A program made the translations under genes and the position numbers. Shown here piece by piece: positions 41,660 through 50,529 of a DNA stretch of 64,000 nt. A model generated the notes under the pieces. It did not search any database. It saw only the letters and a list, made by a program, of their open reading frames with translations, and had not been told where the DNA came from. The stretch is from Dyella ginsengisoli LA-4 (GTDB taxonomy: Bacteria > Pseudomonadota > Gammaproteobacteria > Xanthomonadales > Rhodanobacteraceae): assembly GCF_000334915.1 (NCBI RefSeq), contig NZ_AMSF01000019.1, forward strand, positions 1 to 64,000. The letters run 5' to 3'. Positions within the stretch are counted from its first letter, which is position 1. Each line of letters opens with the position of its first letter.

Positions 41660-42001
41660 ATGAAGCGATCGACCTGGCGCCATTGCTCGAACCCGCCAAC
41701 CATTCCCCTGCTGCCGGGGCTTGGCGTGAGTCCGTTCGCTTTCCTGCCGCTGCTTCTGTGGCTGTTTCATTGGAGCTGGACGATGTTCTACATCGCTCTG
41801 GGCTCCGTGGCCTTGTTCGTGGTCTTGGCCAAGGTCGGATACACGCGACAGACCGCGACCGGCCTGATCCGACACCGGCTGCGTGGCAGCCGCATCCATG
41901 CACGACCGTGGTGGTATCGCAAACGATTCGCCCCGGTAGGCAACCGAGTCGGCTCTCTCCGTAGTGACGTGACCTACGACGAAGAGGGCGACGTCGAATG
42001 A
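41660..42001 (+). CDS. icmT: IcmT (TraK) membrane protein, 113 aa
   Basis: Contains the IcmT signature: IPLLPGLGVSPFAFLPLLLWLFHWSWTMFYIAL, a single hydrophobic region followed by a basic cytoplasmic tail (RQTATGLIRHRLRGSRIHARPWWYRKRF). IcmT/TraK is a small essential type IVB component. It follows dotB by four bases, matching traJ-traK order in IncI. Confidence 0.85.
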   Translation: MKRSTWRHCSNPPTIPLLPGLGVSPFAFLPLLLWLFHWSWTMFYIALGSVALFVVLAKVGYTRQTATGLIRHRLRGSRIHARPWWYRKRFAPVGNRVGSLRSDVTYDEEGDVE

Positions 42002-42008
42002 GCGCCCG

Positions 42009-42024
42009 TTCTCGCATGCGAGAA
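42009..42024. promoter_or_regulatory. par-type palindrome, copy 4
   Basis: TTCTCGCATGCGAGAA, a perfect palindrome of the same core as copies 1-3, just after the icmT stop and 140 bases before the N6-methylase gene. It may regulate that gene or be a distal ParB site. Confidence 0.6.
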
Positions 42025-42163
42025 AGCTCATTCTCGAACCGCGCTGCGCAGCCGTGTGTGTGTCCCCGCACGAGCCCGAAGCGGTCCCCCTGTTCCGCAG
42101 TGGGCGCGGTTCCCATGGTCACCGGAGTCCCATTACGACCCGGTGCTCTCCTAAGGACCCGGC

Positions 42164-44062
42164 ATGGCGCGCAGCAAAGCACCACCCCAGAACGACCCAC
42201 AGCTCGGCTTTGATTTCCTATTCAACCAGACCATCAGCGCGGCCGAAGGCCTCAGCGCTACCATCGACCAAGACGACGAGGACCAGACCCATGCTAAGCG
42301 GCAACCCGATGCCCCTGTCCATCGCAGCGAAGGTGCTGCAGAAAGCAACGATCTCGCAGCTGGCGAAGGATCCGTTCACGCCGCAGGGCTGGAAGATCGT
42401 GGATCGCTGGGCTTTCAACTCACCGGAGAAGCTGGTGGAGCTGGAGCAGCAGGGCGAAATCAAGCTGATGAACCGCGTGCTGGAGCAACAGCGCCTGGAG
42501 GTGCAGGTGCTGAGCGAGTCACTGGAGCAGCGGAACAACGGAGTGGCGGAGCACGAGATTCTGGCGGCGAACGAGGTCCAGACCGAGCTGTAAAGCCTGT
42601 TGACTACCGGATCACCGCTGCGGCGCGGATCGGCAGCGGAGGTCCGAAAGCCAAGTTCCGCGACAACATCGCGGCGCTCAAGGTGCTGGCCACCGTCACG
42701 GACGAGAAGCGCCACGCCACACCTGAAGAACAGCAAACCCTCGCCCGCTACGTCGGGTGGGGCGGCTTGCCTCAGGCGTTCGATCACCGCAACGCCGACT
42801 GGCGACGTGAGTTCGAGGAACTGTCCCAGGTTCTTACCGGCGACAGCTACGCCAATGCGCGCCGCTCCACGCAGGACGCCCACTACACGCCCGTAGAGGT
42901 CATCCGCGGAATCTACAAGGGGCTCGGCCGTCTCGGCTTCACGGGCGGCCGTGTAGCGGATTTCGGCGCCGGTACCGGGCACTTCATCGGCGCGATGCCC
43001 GACGACATGCGAGCGGCATCGGATTACACGGCCGTCGAGCTGGATCCCGTGACGGCCTCGATCGGCCAGCTGCTGTACCCCAAAGCCGGCTACATCAACC
43101 GGGGCTTCGAGACCGTGTTCGTCCCCACCGGCTACTTCGATGCCGTGGTGGGCAATCCTCCGTTCGGCCAACAGTCCCTCTACGACGCGGATCACCGCGA
43201 TCTGAGCGACTTCTCGATCCACAACTACTTCCTGGCCAAGTCGGTCGACAAGCTGCGGCCCGGTGGCGTCATGGCTGTGGTGGTCAGCCGGTACTTCATG
43301 GACGCGGCGAACAGCGCCGCACGCGAGCACATCGCTGAGCGTGCGCATCTGCTTGGCGCAATCCGGCTGCCCAACACGGCGTTCAAGGAGAACGCGCTCA
43401 CCGAAGTCACCACCGATATCGTGTTCTTCCAGCGGGCACGCGAGGGTGAAGTCACCAACAAGCGATGGGTCGAGATTGAACCGATCCTCGACTACGACAG
43501 CAACGACCAGATCCATATCAACCGCTACTACGTCGATCACCCGCAGCAGATGCTCGGCACCATGGCGCTTGTCCGTGGAGCGCACGGCGACAAGCCCGAG
43601 CTTCTGCCGCTCACCAGCGGCGATCTATCTGCGCACATCGACCAGGCGCTGCAGATCCTGCCGGAAGGACGCTACGTCCCTGCCGACCGGGCTGAGCCCG
43701 AGCCCGGCACGGAGCTTCCGGCGCTGGTGCTGCCTGAGAGCGTCAAGGTCGGTGGCCACTTCATCACGCCATCCGGCGAGCTGGCCCGGCGCCTGCCTGA
43801 CGTGCTCACGGACCACGCCTACGAGCTGGTGGTTGCTCGCAATGCCGTTGCCGCCGAGCGCATGCGGGCCATGGTCGGCATCCGCGACACCTTACGGTGC
43901 CTCATGGCATGCGAACTCACGGGCGCCTTCGAGTGGCCGGCGGACGCCGTCGCTGGGGAGTCGGTTGCATACGTGCAGGGGGAGGATCCGTCGCCTGCGC
44001 GAGCGCCGAGGCTGTGGAGCGAAGGCAAGGACTCGGCCGACACATGCTCCGCGAGGAACTGA
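42164..44062 (+). CDS. N6-adenine DNA methylase part of a methylase/helicase locus, 632 aa
   Basis: After an N-terminal GFDFLFNQTIS segment and about 100 low-complexity residues over a nested gene, the conserved domain starts near VDYRITAAARIGSGGPKAKFRDN. AdoMet motif I is ADFGAGTGHFIGAM and catalytic motif IV is VVGNPPFGQQ, so it belongs to N6-adenine methylases. In related plasmids this domain is fused to the SNF2-like helicase that follows. Here the frame breaks near 43930-44060 and the helicase restarts in the -1 frame. Role in host evasion or DNA processing after transfer is inference. Confidence 0.8.
   Translation: MARSKAPPQNDPQLGFDFLFNQTISAAEGLSATIDQDDEDQTHAKRQPDAPVHRSEGAAESNDLAAGEGSVHAAGLEDRGSLGFQLTGEAGGAGAAGRNQADEPRAGATAPGGAGAERVTGAAEQRSGGARDSGGERGPDRAVKPVDYRITAAARIGSGGPKAKFRDNIAALKVLATVTDEKRHATPEEQQTLARYVGWGGLPQAFDHRNADWRREFEELSQVLTGDSYANARRSTQDAHYTPVEVIRGIYKGLGRLGFTGGRVADFGAGTGHFIGAMPDDMRAASDYTAVELDPVTASIGQLLYPKAGYINRGFETVFVPTGYFDAVVGNPPFGQQSLYDADHRDLSDFSIHNYFLAKSVDKLRPGGVMAVVVSRYFMDAANSAAREHIAERAHLLGAIRLPNTAFKENALTEVTTDIVFFQRAREGEVTNKRWVEIEPILDYDSNDQIHINRYYVDHPQQMLGTMALVRGAHGDKPELLPLTSGDLSAHIDQALQILPEGRYVPADRAEPEPGTELPALVLPESVKVGGHFITPSGELARRLPDVLTDHAYELVVARNAVAAERMRAMVGIRDTLRCLMACELTGAFEWPADAVAGESVAYVQGEDPSPARAPRLWSEGKDSADTCSARN
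42291..42593 (+). CDS. small protein nested out of frame in the methylase gene, 100 aa
   Basis: In another frame of the methylase gene, with GAGGA upstream of the ATG. The product is protein-like: MPLSIAAKVLQKATISQLAKD, WKIVDRWAFNSPEKLVELEQQGEIKLMNRV and a Gln/Glu-rich helix. Over these bases the methylase frame encodes Gly/Ala/Arg-rich low-complexity sequence, suggesting the nested frame is the selected one. Same pattern as in the relaxase gene. Confidence 0.6.
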   Translation: MLSGNPMPLSIAAKVLQKATISQLAKDPFTPQGWKIVDRWAFNSPEKLVELEQQGEIKLMNRVLEQQRLEVQVLSESLEQRNNGVAEHEILAANEVQTEL

Positions 44063-47000
44063 ACCGCCGCTACGACAAGTTCGTGGGCCGGTATGGCCAC
44101 ATCAGCGCACAGGCCAACCGCTTGGCGATGCGGGATGACCCGGAGTACCCGCTGCTGTTCGCGCTCGAACGCGACTACGACAAGGGCGTGTCGCCCGACA
44201 TGGCCAGGAAGCATGGCGTGCCGGCGAAACAGCCCAGCGCCAAGAAGGCAGCGATCTTCTCCCGGAGGGTGCTCACACCGCGCCGGGAAGTAACGAGTGT
44301 GGACTCGCCGAAGGATGCCCTGGTGGTGTCCATGAACGAGCGCGGCCGCATCGACATGGCGCACCTCTGCCGGCTATGCCGCCAGGACGAGGCGCAGGTG
44401 ATCGAGGCGCTGCGAGGACGGATCTACTTCGATCCCGAAACCGAGCAGTGGCAGACCTCCGACCAGTACCTGACCGGCAACGTCAAGCACAAGTTTGCCG
44501 TGGCTGAGGAAGCCGCAAAGGCGGATCCGCGGTACGCCGAAAATGCGGACGCCCTGCGCGCAGTGATCCCCGCCGACATCGAGGCGGTGGACATTTCCGT
44601 CCAGCTCGGGTCCACGTGGGTGCCTGCCGACGTGGTCGGCCAGTTCGTGCGCCACCTGTTGGGTGATGTGCGATCGCGCCTCTCGTACCACGAGGCTCTC
44701 GGCAAGTGGACCGTCGACATCGCCGAAGGCGATCACACCGCATGCCGGGTCACCTGGGGCACCGGGCGCTATCCGGCGAACGAGCTTATCGAGGCGATCC
44801 TGCAGCAGCGAGCGGTGCAGGTGAAGGACCAGGTCGGGCGGAACGAGCAGGGCAATCCCGTCTACGAGTTGAACGCGGCCGAGACCACTGCAGCCAACCA
44901 GAAGGCCGACGAGATCCGGCAAGCCTTCCTTGACTGGCTCTGGGAGGACAAGGACCGCCGGCACCGGCTGGAGCGTCTGTACAACGACCGCTTCAACACC
45001 AACGTCGCGCCGCGCTACGACGGCTCGCATCTGACGATGCACGGCACGTCGGCGGCGATCACCCTGAACCCACACCAGAAGGACGCCATCTGGCGTGGCG
45101 TCCAGGAGGGCAGTGTGCTGCTCGACCATGTGGTGGGCTCGGGCAAGACCTTCGAGTGCATCGGCATCGTCATGGAAGCCAAGCGCATGGGCCTGATGAA
45201 CAAGGCCATGCTGGTGGTGCCGAACCACCTGCTCTTGCAGTGGAAGGATTCGTTCTACGAGCTGTATCCGAACGCGAACATCCTTGTCGCGGACAAGACC
45301 GACTTCAAGAAGGAGAACCGCGAGCGGCTGTTCGCCCGCATCGCCACCAACGACTGGGACGCGGTGATCGTGGCCCACAGCAGTTTCAAGCGCATCGGCA
45401 TCCCGAAGGACACGCTGGACACCATCCTGACCGAGCAGATTGATGACCTCACGGATGCGATCCTGCAGATGAAGCGGGAGAAAGGCGACCGGGTCACGAT
45501 CAAGGAGATGGAGAAAGCGAAGGACCGCATGGAGGCGCGCATGAAGAAGGCCGCCGACACCGGCTCGAAGGACAAGGCGATCACCTTTGACGAGCTGGGC
45601 GTCGACGCGGTGCTGGTCGACGAGGCGCATCTTTTCAAGAACCTCCAAATCACCACGTCGATGAGCCGCGTCAGTGGCCTGGGCAATCTGGAAGGGTCGG
45701 AGATGGCGTTCGACCTGTTCGCCAAATGCCGCTACCTGCAGATGAAGCAGGAAGGGCGCGGCGTGTACTTCGCCACCGGCACACCTATCAGCAACACCAT
45801 CGCCGAGCTGTACACGATGAACCGCTACATGCGGTACGACGATATGCGCAAACGAGGCATCGCGCACTTCGATGCGTGGGCCAGTACCTTCGGCCAGGTG
45901 GTCACTGGGTGGGAGCTGGACGCCACTGGCGTCAACTACCGCCTCAACAGCCGGTTCGCCAAGTTCCAGAACGTCCCCGAGCTGGTCGCGCTGTATAGGA
46001 CCTTTGCCGACGTCATCACCCAGACGGACCTGCAGCGCCAGGCAGCCGAGCGTGGCACCCGCTTTCCGGTACCGAAGCTCAAGACAGGCAAGCCGATCAA
46101 CGTGATCGTCGACCGTTCCCCGGCGCAGGCCCGCTTCATGGGCGTGCAAGAGACGGTGCTGGATGACCAGGGCGAGCCCATGCGCACGGCCAACGGCGCG
46201 GTGGTCAGGGACTGGAACCCGGGCTCGATCATCTACCGCATGGAGAACCTGCCGGACGACCCGCGCATCGACAATCCGCTGAAGATCACCAACGAAGCGC
46301 GCAAGGCAGGGCTCGACTTCCGACTGATCGACTCCGGTGCGTCTGATCACCCCAACAGCAAGGTCAACGCGTGCGTCGAGAACCTGCTCACGCTGTACCG
46401 CGAATGGGGCGATCGAGCTGGCACGCAGCTGGTGTTTTGCGATCTTTCCACGCCGAAGGCCGGCGGCAGTAAGCCTGCGCCTGTTGTTGCGGATCCGGGG
46501 ACAGATGGCGAAGACGTCGAGGCCGAGGACGAGATTTCGATGGACGAGCTGCTCGCCGGCAACGGACCGTTCAGCGTCTACGACGACATCAAGCGCAAGC
46601 TGATCGAGCGGGGCGTGCCCGAGGCGGAGGTGCGATTCATCCACGACGCCCACACCGATGCGCAGAAGGCGAAGCTGTTCCAAGACATGAACCGCGGGGC
46701 CGTTCGCTTCCTGCTCGGCTCGACAGCCAAGATGGGCGCCGGCACGAACGTGCAGCGGTTGCTGGTGGCCATCCACCATCTGGACGCGCCATGGCGGCCG
46801 TCCGATCTGGAGCAGCGTGACGGTCGAGGCATTCGCCAGGGCAACCATTTCTACCAGGAGGACCCGGAAGGCTTCGAGCTGTCCATTTTCAGGTACGCCA
46901 CCAAGCAGACCTATGACAGCCGCATGTGGCAAACCATCGAGTACAAGGCCGCCGGCATCGAGCAGTTCCGGCGCGGCGACTCGCTCACGCGCGTGATCGA

Positions 47001-47841
47001 TGACGTGGCCAGCGAAGCAGCGAATGCGGCGGAGATGAAAGCCGCAGCGACCGGCAATCCGCTGATCTTCCAACAGGTAAAGCTCACCGCCGACCTGCGG
47101 AAGCTGGAGGCGGTCTACAGCAACTACGTGCGGGGGCGGCACTCGCTGGAAAAGCGCGTCGACTGGCTGTCGGACAAGGACACCCGGGCGGACCGGGCCG
47201 TGCAGCGCTGGACGGCAGAAATCGCCATCAGGAACCAGCACCCGGGCGACAAGGTGCCCTTCATCCTGCCGAACGGCCGCAAGCTGGGCGAGGATGATCG
47301 CAAGGTCCTGATGGAGCACGTGCTCAGCTGCATGAAGATCGCGCTCGATCGAGTCAAGCTGCGCGACGACTCGATGAAATCCGTGGGCACCTACCGAGGC
47401 TTCGAGATTCAGGTGTATGGCGATCGCTGGGATGCCTTGTGCTTTCGGGTCACCGGGGCAGGGGATTACGAGAGCGACAACCTCCGCTACAAGGCCGATG
47501 AGAAGTTCAGCGTCACGGGCTTCCTCACTCGCGTCGACAACTACCTGGGCACCTTCGAGTGGCGGATCCGGGAAGCGGAGGATCTACGCGCACGAGAAGC
47601 GGCCGAGCTGGAGAAAGCCAAGCAGGAGCTGCTCAAGCCCTTCGCGCAGATGGCGCATCTGGAGGATCTGCGAGCGGACGTCCGCGACGTGATGGCCGAG
47701 CTGCAGCGCATCCAGGCGGACGACGGCTACGTCTCTACCTGGCGGCCACGGTCGGCGGCGCACGAGGCGGCAGACCACAAACCTGCGAAGCAGGTCGACG
47801 CGTTCATTGCGAAGGTGATGGCCGCTCCCGGAGCCGCGTGA
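44044..47841 (+). CDS. SNF2/DEAH-type helicase part of the methylase/helicase locus, 1265 aa
   Basis: The ATG at 44044 (LREELNRRYDKFVGRYGHISAQ) is the first sensible start; the frame itself is open further upstream. Helicase motifs: VVGSGKTFE (motif I), VLVDEAHLFKN (motif II, DEAH), YFATGTPISN (motif III), and motifs V-VI in LGSTAKMGAGTNVQRL and LEQRDGRGIRQGN. C-terminal coiled coil. It overlaps the methylase frame by 19 bases. Whether two proteins are made or a frameshift joins them cannot be told from the DNA alone. A bidirectional terminator follows. Confidence 0.85.
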   Translation: MLREELNRRYDKFVGRYGHISAQANRLAMRDDPEYPLLFALERDYDKGVSPDMARKHGVPAKQPSAKKAAIFSRRVLTPRREVTSVDSPKDALVVSMNERGRIDMAHLCRLCRQDEAQVIEALRGRIYFDPETEQWQTSDQYLTGNVKHKFAVAEEAAKADPRYAENADALRAVIPADIEAVDISVQLGSTWVPADVVGQFVRHLLGDVRSRLSYHEALGKWTVDIAEGDHTACRVTWGTGRYPANELIEAILQQRAVQVKDQVGRNEQGNPVYELNAAETTAANQKADEIRQAFLDWLWEDKDRRHRLERLYNDRFNTNVAPRYDGSHLTMHGTSAAITLNPHQKDAIWRGVQEGSVLLDHVVGSGKTFECIGIVMEAKRMGLMNKAMLVVPNHLLLQWKDSFYELYPNANILVADKTDFKKENRERLFARIATNDWDAVIVAHSSFKRIGIPKDTLDTILTEQIDDLTDAILQMKREKGDRVTIKEMEKAKDRMEARMKKAADTGSKDKAITFDELGVDAVLVDEAHLFKNLQITTSMSRVSGLGNLEGSEMAFDLFAKCRYLQMKQEGRGVYFATGTPISNTIAELYTMNRYMRYDDMRKRGIAHFDAWASTFGQVVTGWELDATGVNYRLNSRFAKFQNVPELVALYRTFADVITQTDLQRQAAERGTRFPVPKLKTGKPINVIVDRSPAQARFMGVQETVLDDQGEPMRTANGAVVRDWNPGSIIYRMENLPDDPRIDNPLKITNEARKAGLDFRLIDSGASDHPNSKVNACVENLLTLYREWGDRAGTQLVFCDLSTPKAGGSKPAPVVADPGTDGEDVEAEDEISMDELLAGNGPFSVYDDIKRKLIERGVPEAEVRFIHDAHTDAQKAKLFQDMNRGAVRFLLGSTAKMGAGTNVQRLLVAIHHLDAPWRPSDLEQRDGRGIRQGNHFYQEDPEGFELSIFRYATKQTYDSRMWQTIEYKAAGIEQFRRGDSLTRVIDDVASEAANAAEMKAAATGNPLIFQQVKLTADLRKLEAVYSNYVRGRHSLEKRVDWLSDKDTRADRAVQRWTAEIAIRNQHPGDKVPFILPNGRKLGEDDRKVLMEHVLSCMKIALDRVKLRDDSMKSVGTYRGFEIQVYGDRWDALCFRVTGAGDYESDNLRYKADEKFSVTGFLTRVDNYLGTFEWRIREAEDLRAREAAELEKAKQELLKPFAQMAHLEDLRADVRDVMAELQRIQADDGYVSTWRPRSAAHEAADHKPAKQVDAFIAKVMAAPGAA

Positions 47842-47856
47842 GACACGCAAACTGAA

Positions 47857-47890
47857 AAGGGGCGCTGGATTTCCAGCGCCCCTTCCTTTT
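47857..47890. terminator. bidirectional intrinsic terminator
   Basis: Stem of 12 bp (AAGGGGCGCTGG and complement), loop ATTT, flanked by A-rich and T-rich runs on the two sides. It separates the helicase gene from the convergent minus-strand gene at 47931. Confidence 0.88.
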
Positions 47891-47930
47891 GTGCCCGTTA
47901 CGCGATCGGCGCGGCTGGCCAGCGGCAGCT

Positions 47931-48434
47931 TTACTTCCAGATGCCGGACCAGAAATCCTGCCCGAGCTGCGGCGGGCTGTTCGGCTTCGTGGACGGATTG
48001 GTCACGGTGCTCACCGGGGTCTCGCTGATCGGGTTCGTCACCAAGCCGCCGGTCTGCTTCTGAGCTTCGGCATTGAGCTGGCCGATGATGGCATCGAGAT
48101 CGTTCTGCGGGGTGACCTGGCCGATGACGGAGTTGACCTTCTGGGTCGCTGCGTTGCAGACCTTCTGCACCATCTGGTTCATGATGTCCCCGAAGGAGGG
48201 GAACATCGTCACCGTCTGCATCGAGGCAATGCCGGCGATGCACTTCTGCAGCATGGTCTGTGCCGACGTTTCGTTCTGGGAGATGCTGACCGCGCTGGTC
48301 TGAGCCCGCTCGAAGCCGAGTTGACTGCCCCTTACCGCTGCATCACCAGCCCGGCATCCGGCATGTGCGGTGCTGGCGGCCAGAACGGCCACCAGCACCA
48401 CGCCACAGCGTCCGGCGTTGAGAAGCGCCCCCAT
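47931..48434 (-). CDS. exported conjugation-associated protein, 167 aa
   Basis: ATG at 48434 gives a signal peptide (GRCGVVLVAVLAASTAHAGC). The mature protein is Gln/Asn/Thr-rich with several cysteines (QKCIAGIASMQTVTMFPSFGDIMNQMVQKVC). It follows the gene at 48439 by four bases behind operator copy F, so it is regulated with transfer. IncI TraL is a possible counterpart, but there is no firm sequence support. Confidence 0.55.
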   Translation of the reverse strand: MGALLNAGRCGVVLVAVLAASTAHAGCRAGDAAVRGSQLGFERAQTSAVSISQNETSAQTMLQKCIAGIASMQTVTMFPSFGDIMNQMVQKVCNAATQKVNSVIGQVTPQNDLDAIIGQLNAEAQKQTGGLVTNPISETPVSTVTNPSTKPNSPPQLGQDFWSGIWK

Positions 48435-48438
48435 CCCC

Positions 48439-49041
48439 TTAGGCCCGAGCCCGCTGCGCGCTGCGGGCCGGTTTGCGGGCGGCAGGCGCAGGCTCACTGT
48501 CGGCCGGGGCCGGAGCGTTGCTGGTGCCGCGCTCCGGTCGCTTCTCGCGGGGATGCTCGAAGCCAAGGTGGTGATGCAGCGACTTGCTGACCTTCGCGAC
48601 CGCGCGAGCACTGAGGACCTCGCCCTCGACCTTGAACAGCAGTTCGTCGAAGTAGACCTTCTTGCCGTCGCTCCGACGATTGACCGCGTTGCCGTGCCCC
48701 AGCTCTTGCCACAGCTCTTCCTCGCCTTCGCGGGACACCAGCTCGGACAGGACGATGAAATTGGCCTTGACTTCGCCAGTCGCCGTATCGGGCTTGCGCT
48801 CGTTGATGTGCGCGATGACTTGGGTTTTTTCACCCCCGGCGACGACGAAGCCGGTCAGGAAGTTCGGCCGGTCGTTGCCCGGCTGCGGGTTGAACAGGAG
48901 CACGGTGGTCTCCCAGCCGCCCTCCACCGACTCGTTGCGGCGGGAACCGCGAATCACCAACTCCGGGGTCGGCTTCTTGCCGCCCTGGGTAGCGTCGTTG
49001 GCAGCGGGGGCCGCGCTGCCTTTGGGTTGCTTCGTTGCCAT
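48439..49041 (-). CDS. hypothetical conjugation-region protein, 200 aa
   Basis: The start is ATG at 49041 (a GTG at 49050 is possible). A folded beta-rich domain (ETTVLLFNPQPGNDRPNFLTGFVVAGGEKTQVIAHINERK, ANFIVLSELV, VYFDELLFKVEG) is followed by a basic Pro/Ala tail. A single-strand DNA-binding or OB-like fold is conceivable, but I cannot confirm it. First gene behind operator copy F. Confidence 0.5.
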   Translation of the reverse strand: MATKQPKGSAAPAANDATQGGKKPTPELVIRGSRRNESVEGGWETTVLLFNPQPGNDRPNFLTGFVVAGGEKTQVIAHINERKPDTATGEVKANFIVLSELVSREGEEELWQELGHGNAVNRRSDGKKVYFDELLFKVEGEVLSARAVAKVSKSLHHHLGFEHPREKRPERGTSNAPAPADSEPAPAARKPARSAQRARA

Positions 49042-49108
49042 GGTGCTCACCTCTGCAGGTTAGGAAGGACCGCGTTGGTTCGATACCGCAACTTGCACGC
49101 GGGGCAAG

Positions 49109-49136
49109 TGTCCGTATCGTATACCCACCACGAACA
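49109..49136 (-). promoter_or_regulatory. plasmid-wide operator/promoter, copy F
   Basis: Half-sites TGTCCGT and ACGAACA, spacer 14. It lies 68 bases upstream of the 49041 gene on the minus strand and about 100 bases from the divergent HTH gene at 49240, so it might control both. Confidence 0.75.
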
Positions 49137-49239
49137 ACCGGCAACGCGCAAAAGCCTATCCCACCGGGGTTCGCGTCCCTAGTTAAGTCCGCGATTTCCG
49201 TCTAGACTTGGAGCCACGAACACTCCATTCAGGCACCCC

Positions 49240-49794
49240 GTGACGACCCGTCCTCCCGCGAAGAAAACCGCCACCAAGCGCACCGCTAAAACCAAACGGG
49301 CGCGTATGGTGCCGTCACGCCGCGAGAAGCTGGTCACGCACTTCACAGGCGCGTCCCTGGAGCGGTGGCGTCTGGAGAACGGGCTGACGCGAGCGGAAGG
49401 CGCCGAATCGTTCGGGCTGCCGGTGGCGAAGTGGTACGCGCTGGTTTCCCGTGAAAACGCCAAGAAGCCCCTCGAAGACATGGCGCTGGCCATGTGCCGC
49501 GTGCTTTACACCCGTGAGCCGCTCTCGGCGCCGACGCAGGGCAGGCCGGACCTGGTCGCGTTCTACAAGTACCTCGGCTTTGACGACACTGCCGAGTCCA
49601 AGAATCACTTCGCCTGGCTGATCGGCCGCAAGCCGCCCTCGGTGTATCGCCTGCTCAGTGCTCAAGGAAAGCCGAGTCGGCCGTTAATACGGTACATTGA
49701 GGCGCTTATGAAGCTCGGCCTCGATCCCAAGCCGACCCTCCGTCTCATGGAGGCGGTCGCCAAAGAGGTGTACGTCCCACCCTCCGATCAATAA
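49240..49794 (+). CDS. putative HTH DNA-binding regulator, 184 aa
   Basis: GTG start. After a Lys/Arg-rich N-terminus (KKTATKRTAKTKRARM) there are two helix-turn-helix-like stretches: LENGLTRAEGAESFGLPVAKWYALVS and HFAWLIGRKPPSVYRLLSAQ with a following helix pair. XRE-like in appearance. It is divergent from operator copy F and is the other candidate, besides the KorA-like protein, for the regulator of the 28-bp operators. Confidence 0.6.
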   Translation: MTTRPPAKKTATKRTAKTKRARMVPSRREKLVTHFTGASLERWRLENGLTRAEGAESFGLPVAKWYALVSRENAKKPLEDMALAMCRVLYTREPLSAPTQGRPDLVAFYKYLGFDDTAESKNHFAWLIGRKPPSVYRLLSAQGKPSRPLIRYIEALMKLGLDPKPTLRLMEAVAKEVYVPPSDQ

Positions 49795-49814
49795 CGCTAC
49801 AAGGCGCAACGCCA

Positions 49815-50522
49815 ATGACCAAACAGGGAACGGCCCAAGGACCCGCCGTCCATCCCAGTCCAGGTAGTGAAATCGAACTGTCGACCCTGTTCTGGCATCC
49901 CGGCCAGCTACCGGAGACAGTGGCATTGCTGGACTGCGCCCTCAAGCTTCCGCTCGCTGAGGGCGGCATGCACGGTCTCTACGGCCGCACTGGCCGACAC
50001 GAGGGTTTCATGGCTGCGCGTGAGCGAGCTGTGGACACGGGCAGCATCTACACGGTGATCGACTACCGGCTGCAGCTCAGCCACAAGGTGGAGCAGAAGA
50101 AGCGCAGCGCCGAGAACATGTCCGAGCACGAGGTGCTCCCGGTGCATGCGCTGACGGCCGACTACGCGGCCGAGCTGGACACGCGGATCCGGTCCGCGCA
50201 CAAATGGCGCACCAGGTCCGCCGACGAGCGCACCGCCAGCTGCCTGCTGGAAACCCTTGCCGAGCACCCGAGCGCGGTCAACGACCTACTGCACATGCCA
50301 GAGCTGGAGCATGTGCGCCTGTTCGTCTACCTGGCCAAGCCGTCGTTTTGTCAGCGACCCGTGCCGGTGGCGACGGTGCCCGAGCGGCACCTTGGGCACA
50401 TCTTCCGTGCTGAGTCCCGGCTAGACCCGGAGCTGGTGGTAACGCTCCCCCGCGCACCTAAGGCGCGCAGCGCCCCTGCGCACCATCACGCGGCGCCGGC
50501 ACACACACCGAAGCCCCGATAG
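49815..50522 (+). CDS. hypothetical protein, 235 aa
   Basis: Follows the HTH gene by 20 bases on the same strand. Soluble, with YTVIDYRLQLSHKVEQKKRSAENMSEHE in the middle and a His/Ala/Pro-rich tail. No domain recognised. The gene ends eight bases before the convergent 50530 gene. Confidence 0.55.
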   Translation: MTKQGTAQGPAVHPSPGSEIELSTLFWHPGQLPETVALLDCALKLPLAEGGMHGLYGRTGRHEGFMAARERAVDTGSIYTVIDYRLQLSHKVEQKKRSAENMSEHEVLPVHALTADYAAELDTRIRSAHKWRTRSADERTASCLLETLAEHPSAVNDLLHMPELEHVRLFVYLAKPSFCQRPVPVATVPERHLGHIFRAESRLDPELVVTLPRAPKARSAPAHHHAAPAHTPKPR

Positions 50523-50529
50523 GGGCGCG

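Noticed and set aside
44374-47319. Open frame of 981 codons on the minus strand opposite the helicase gene
   Set aside because: It is antisense to a clearly conserved helicase, has no ribosome-binding site and reads as Arg/His/Leu/Val-rich shadow sequence; long antisense frames are common at this GC content.
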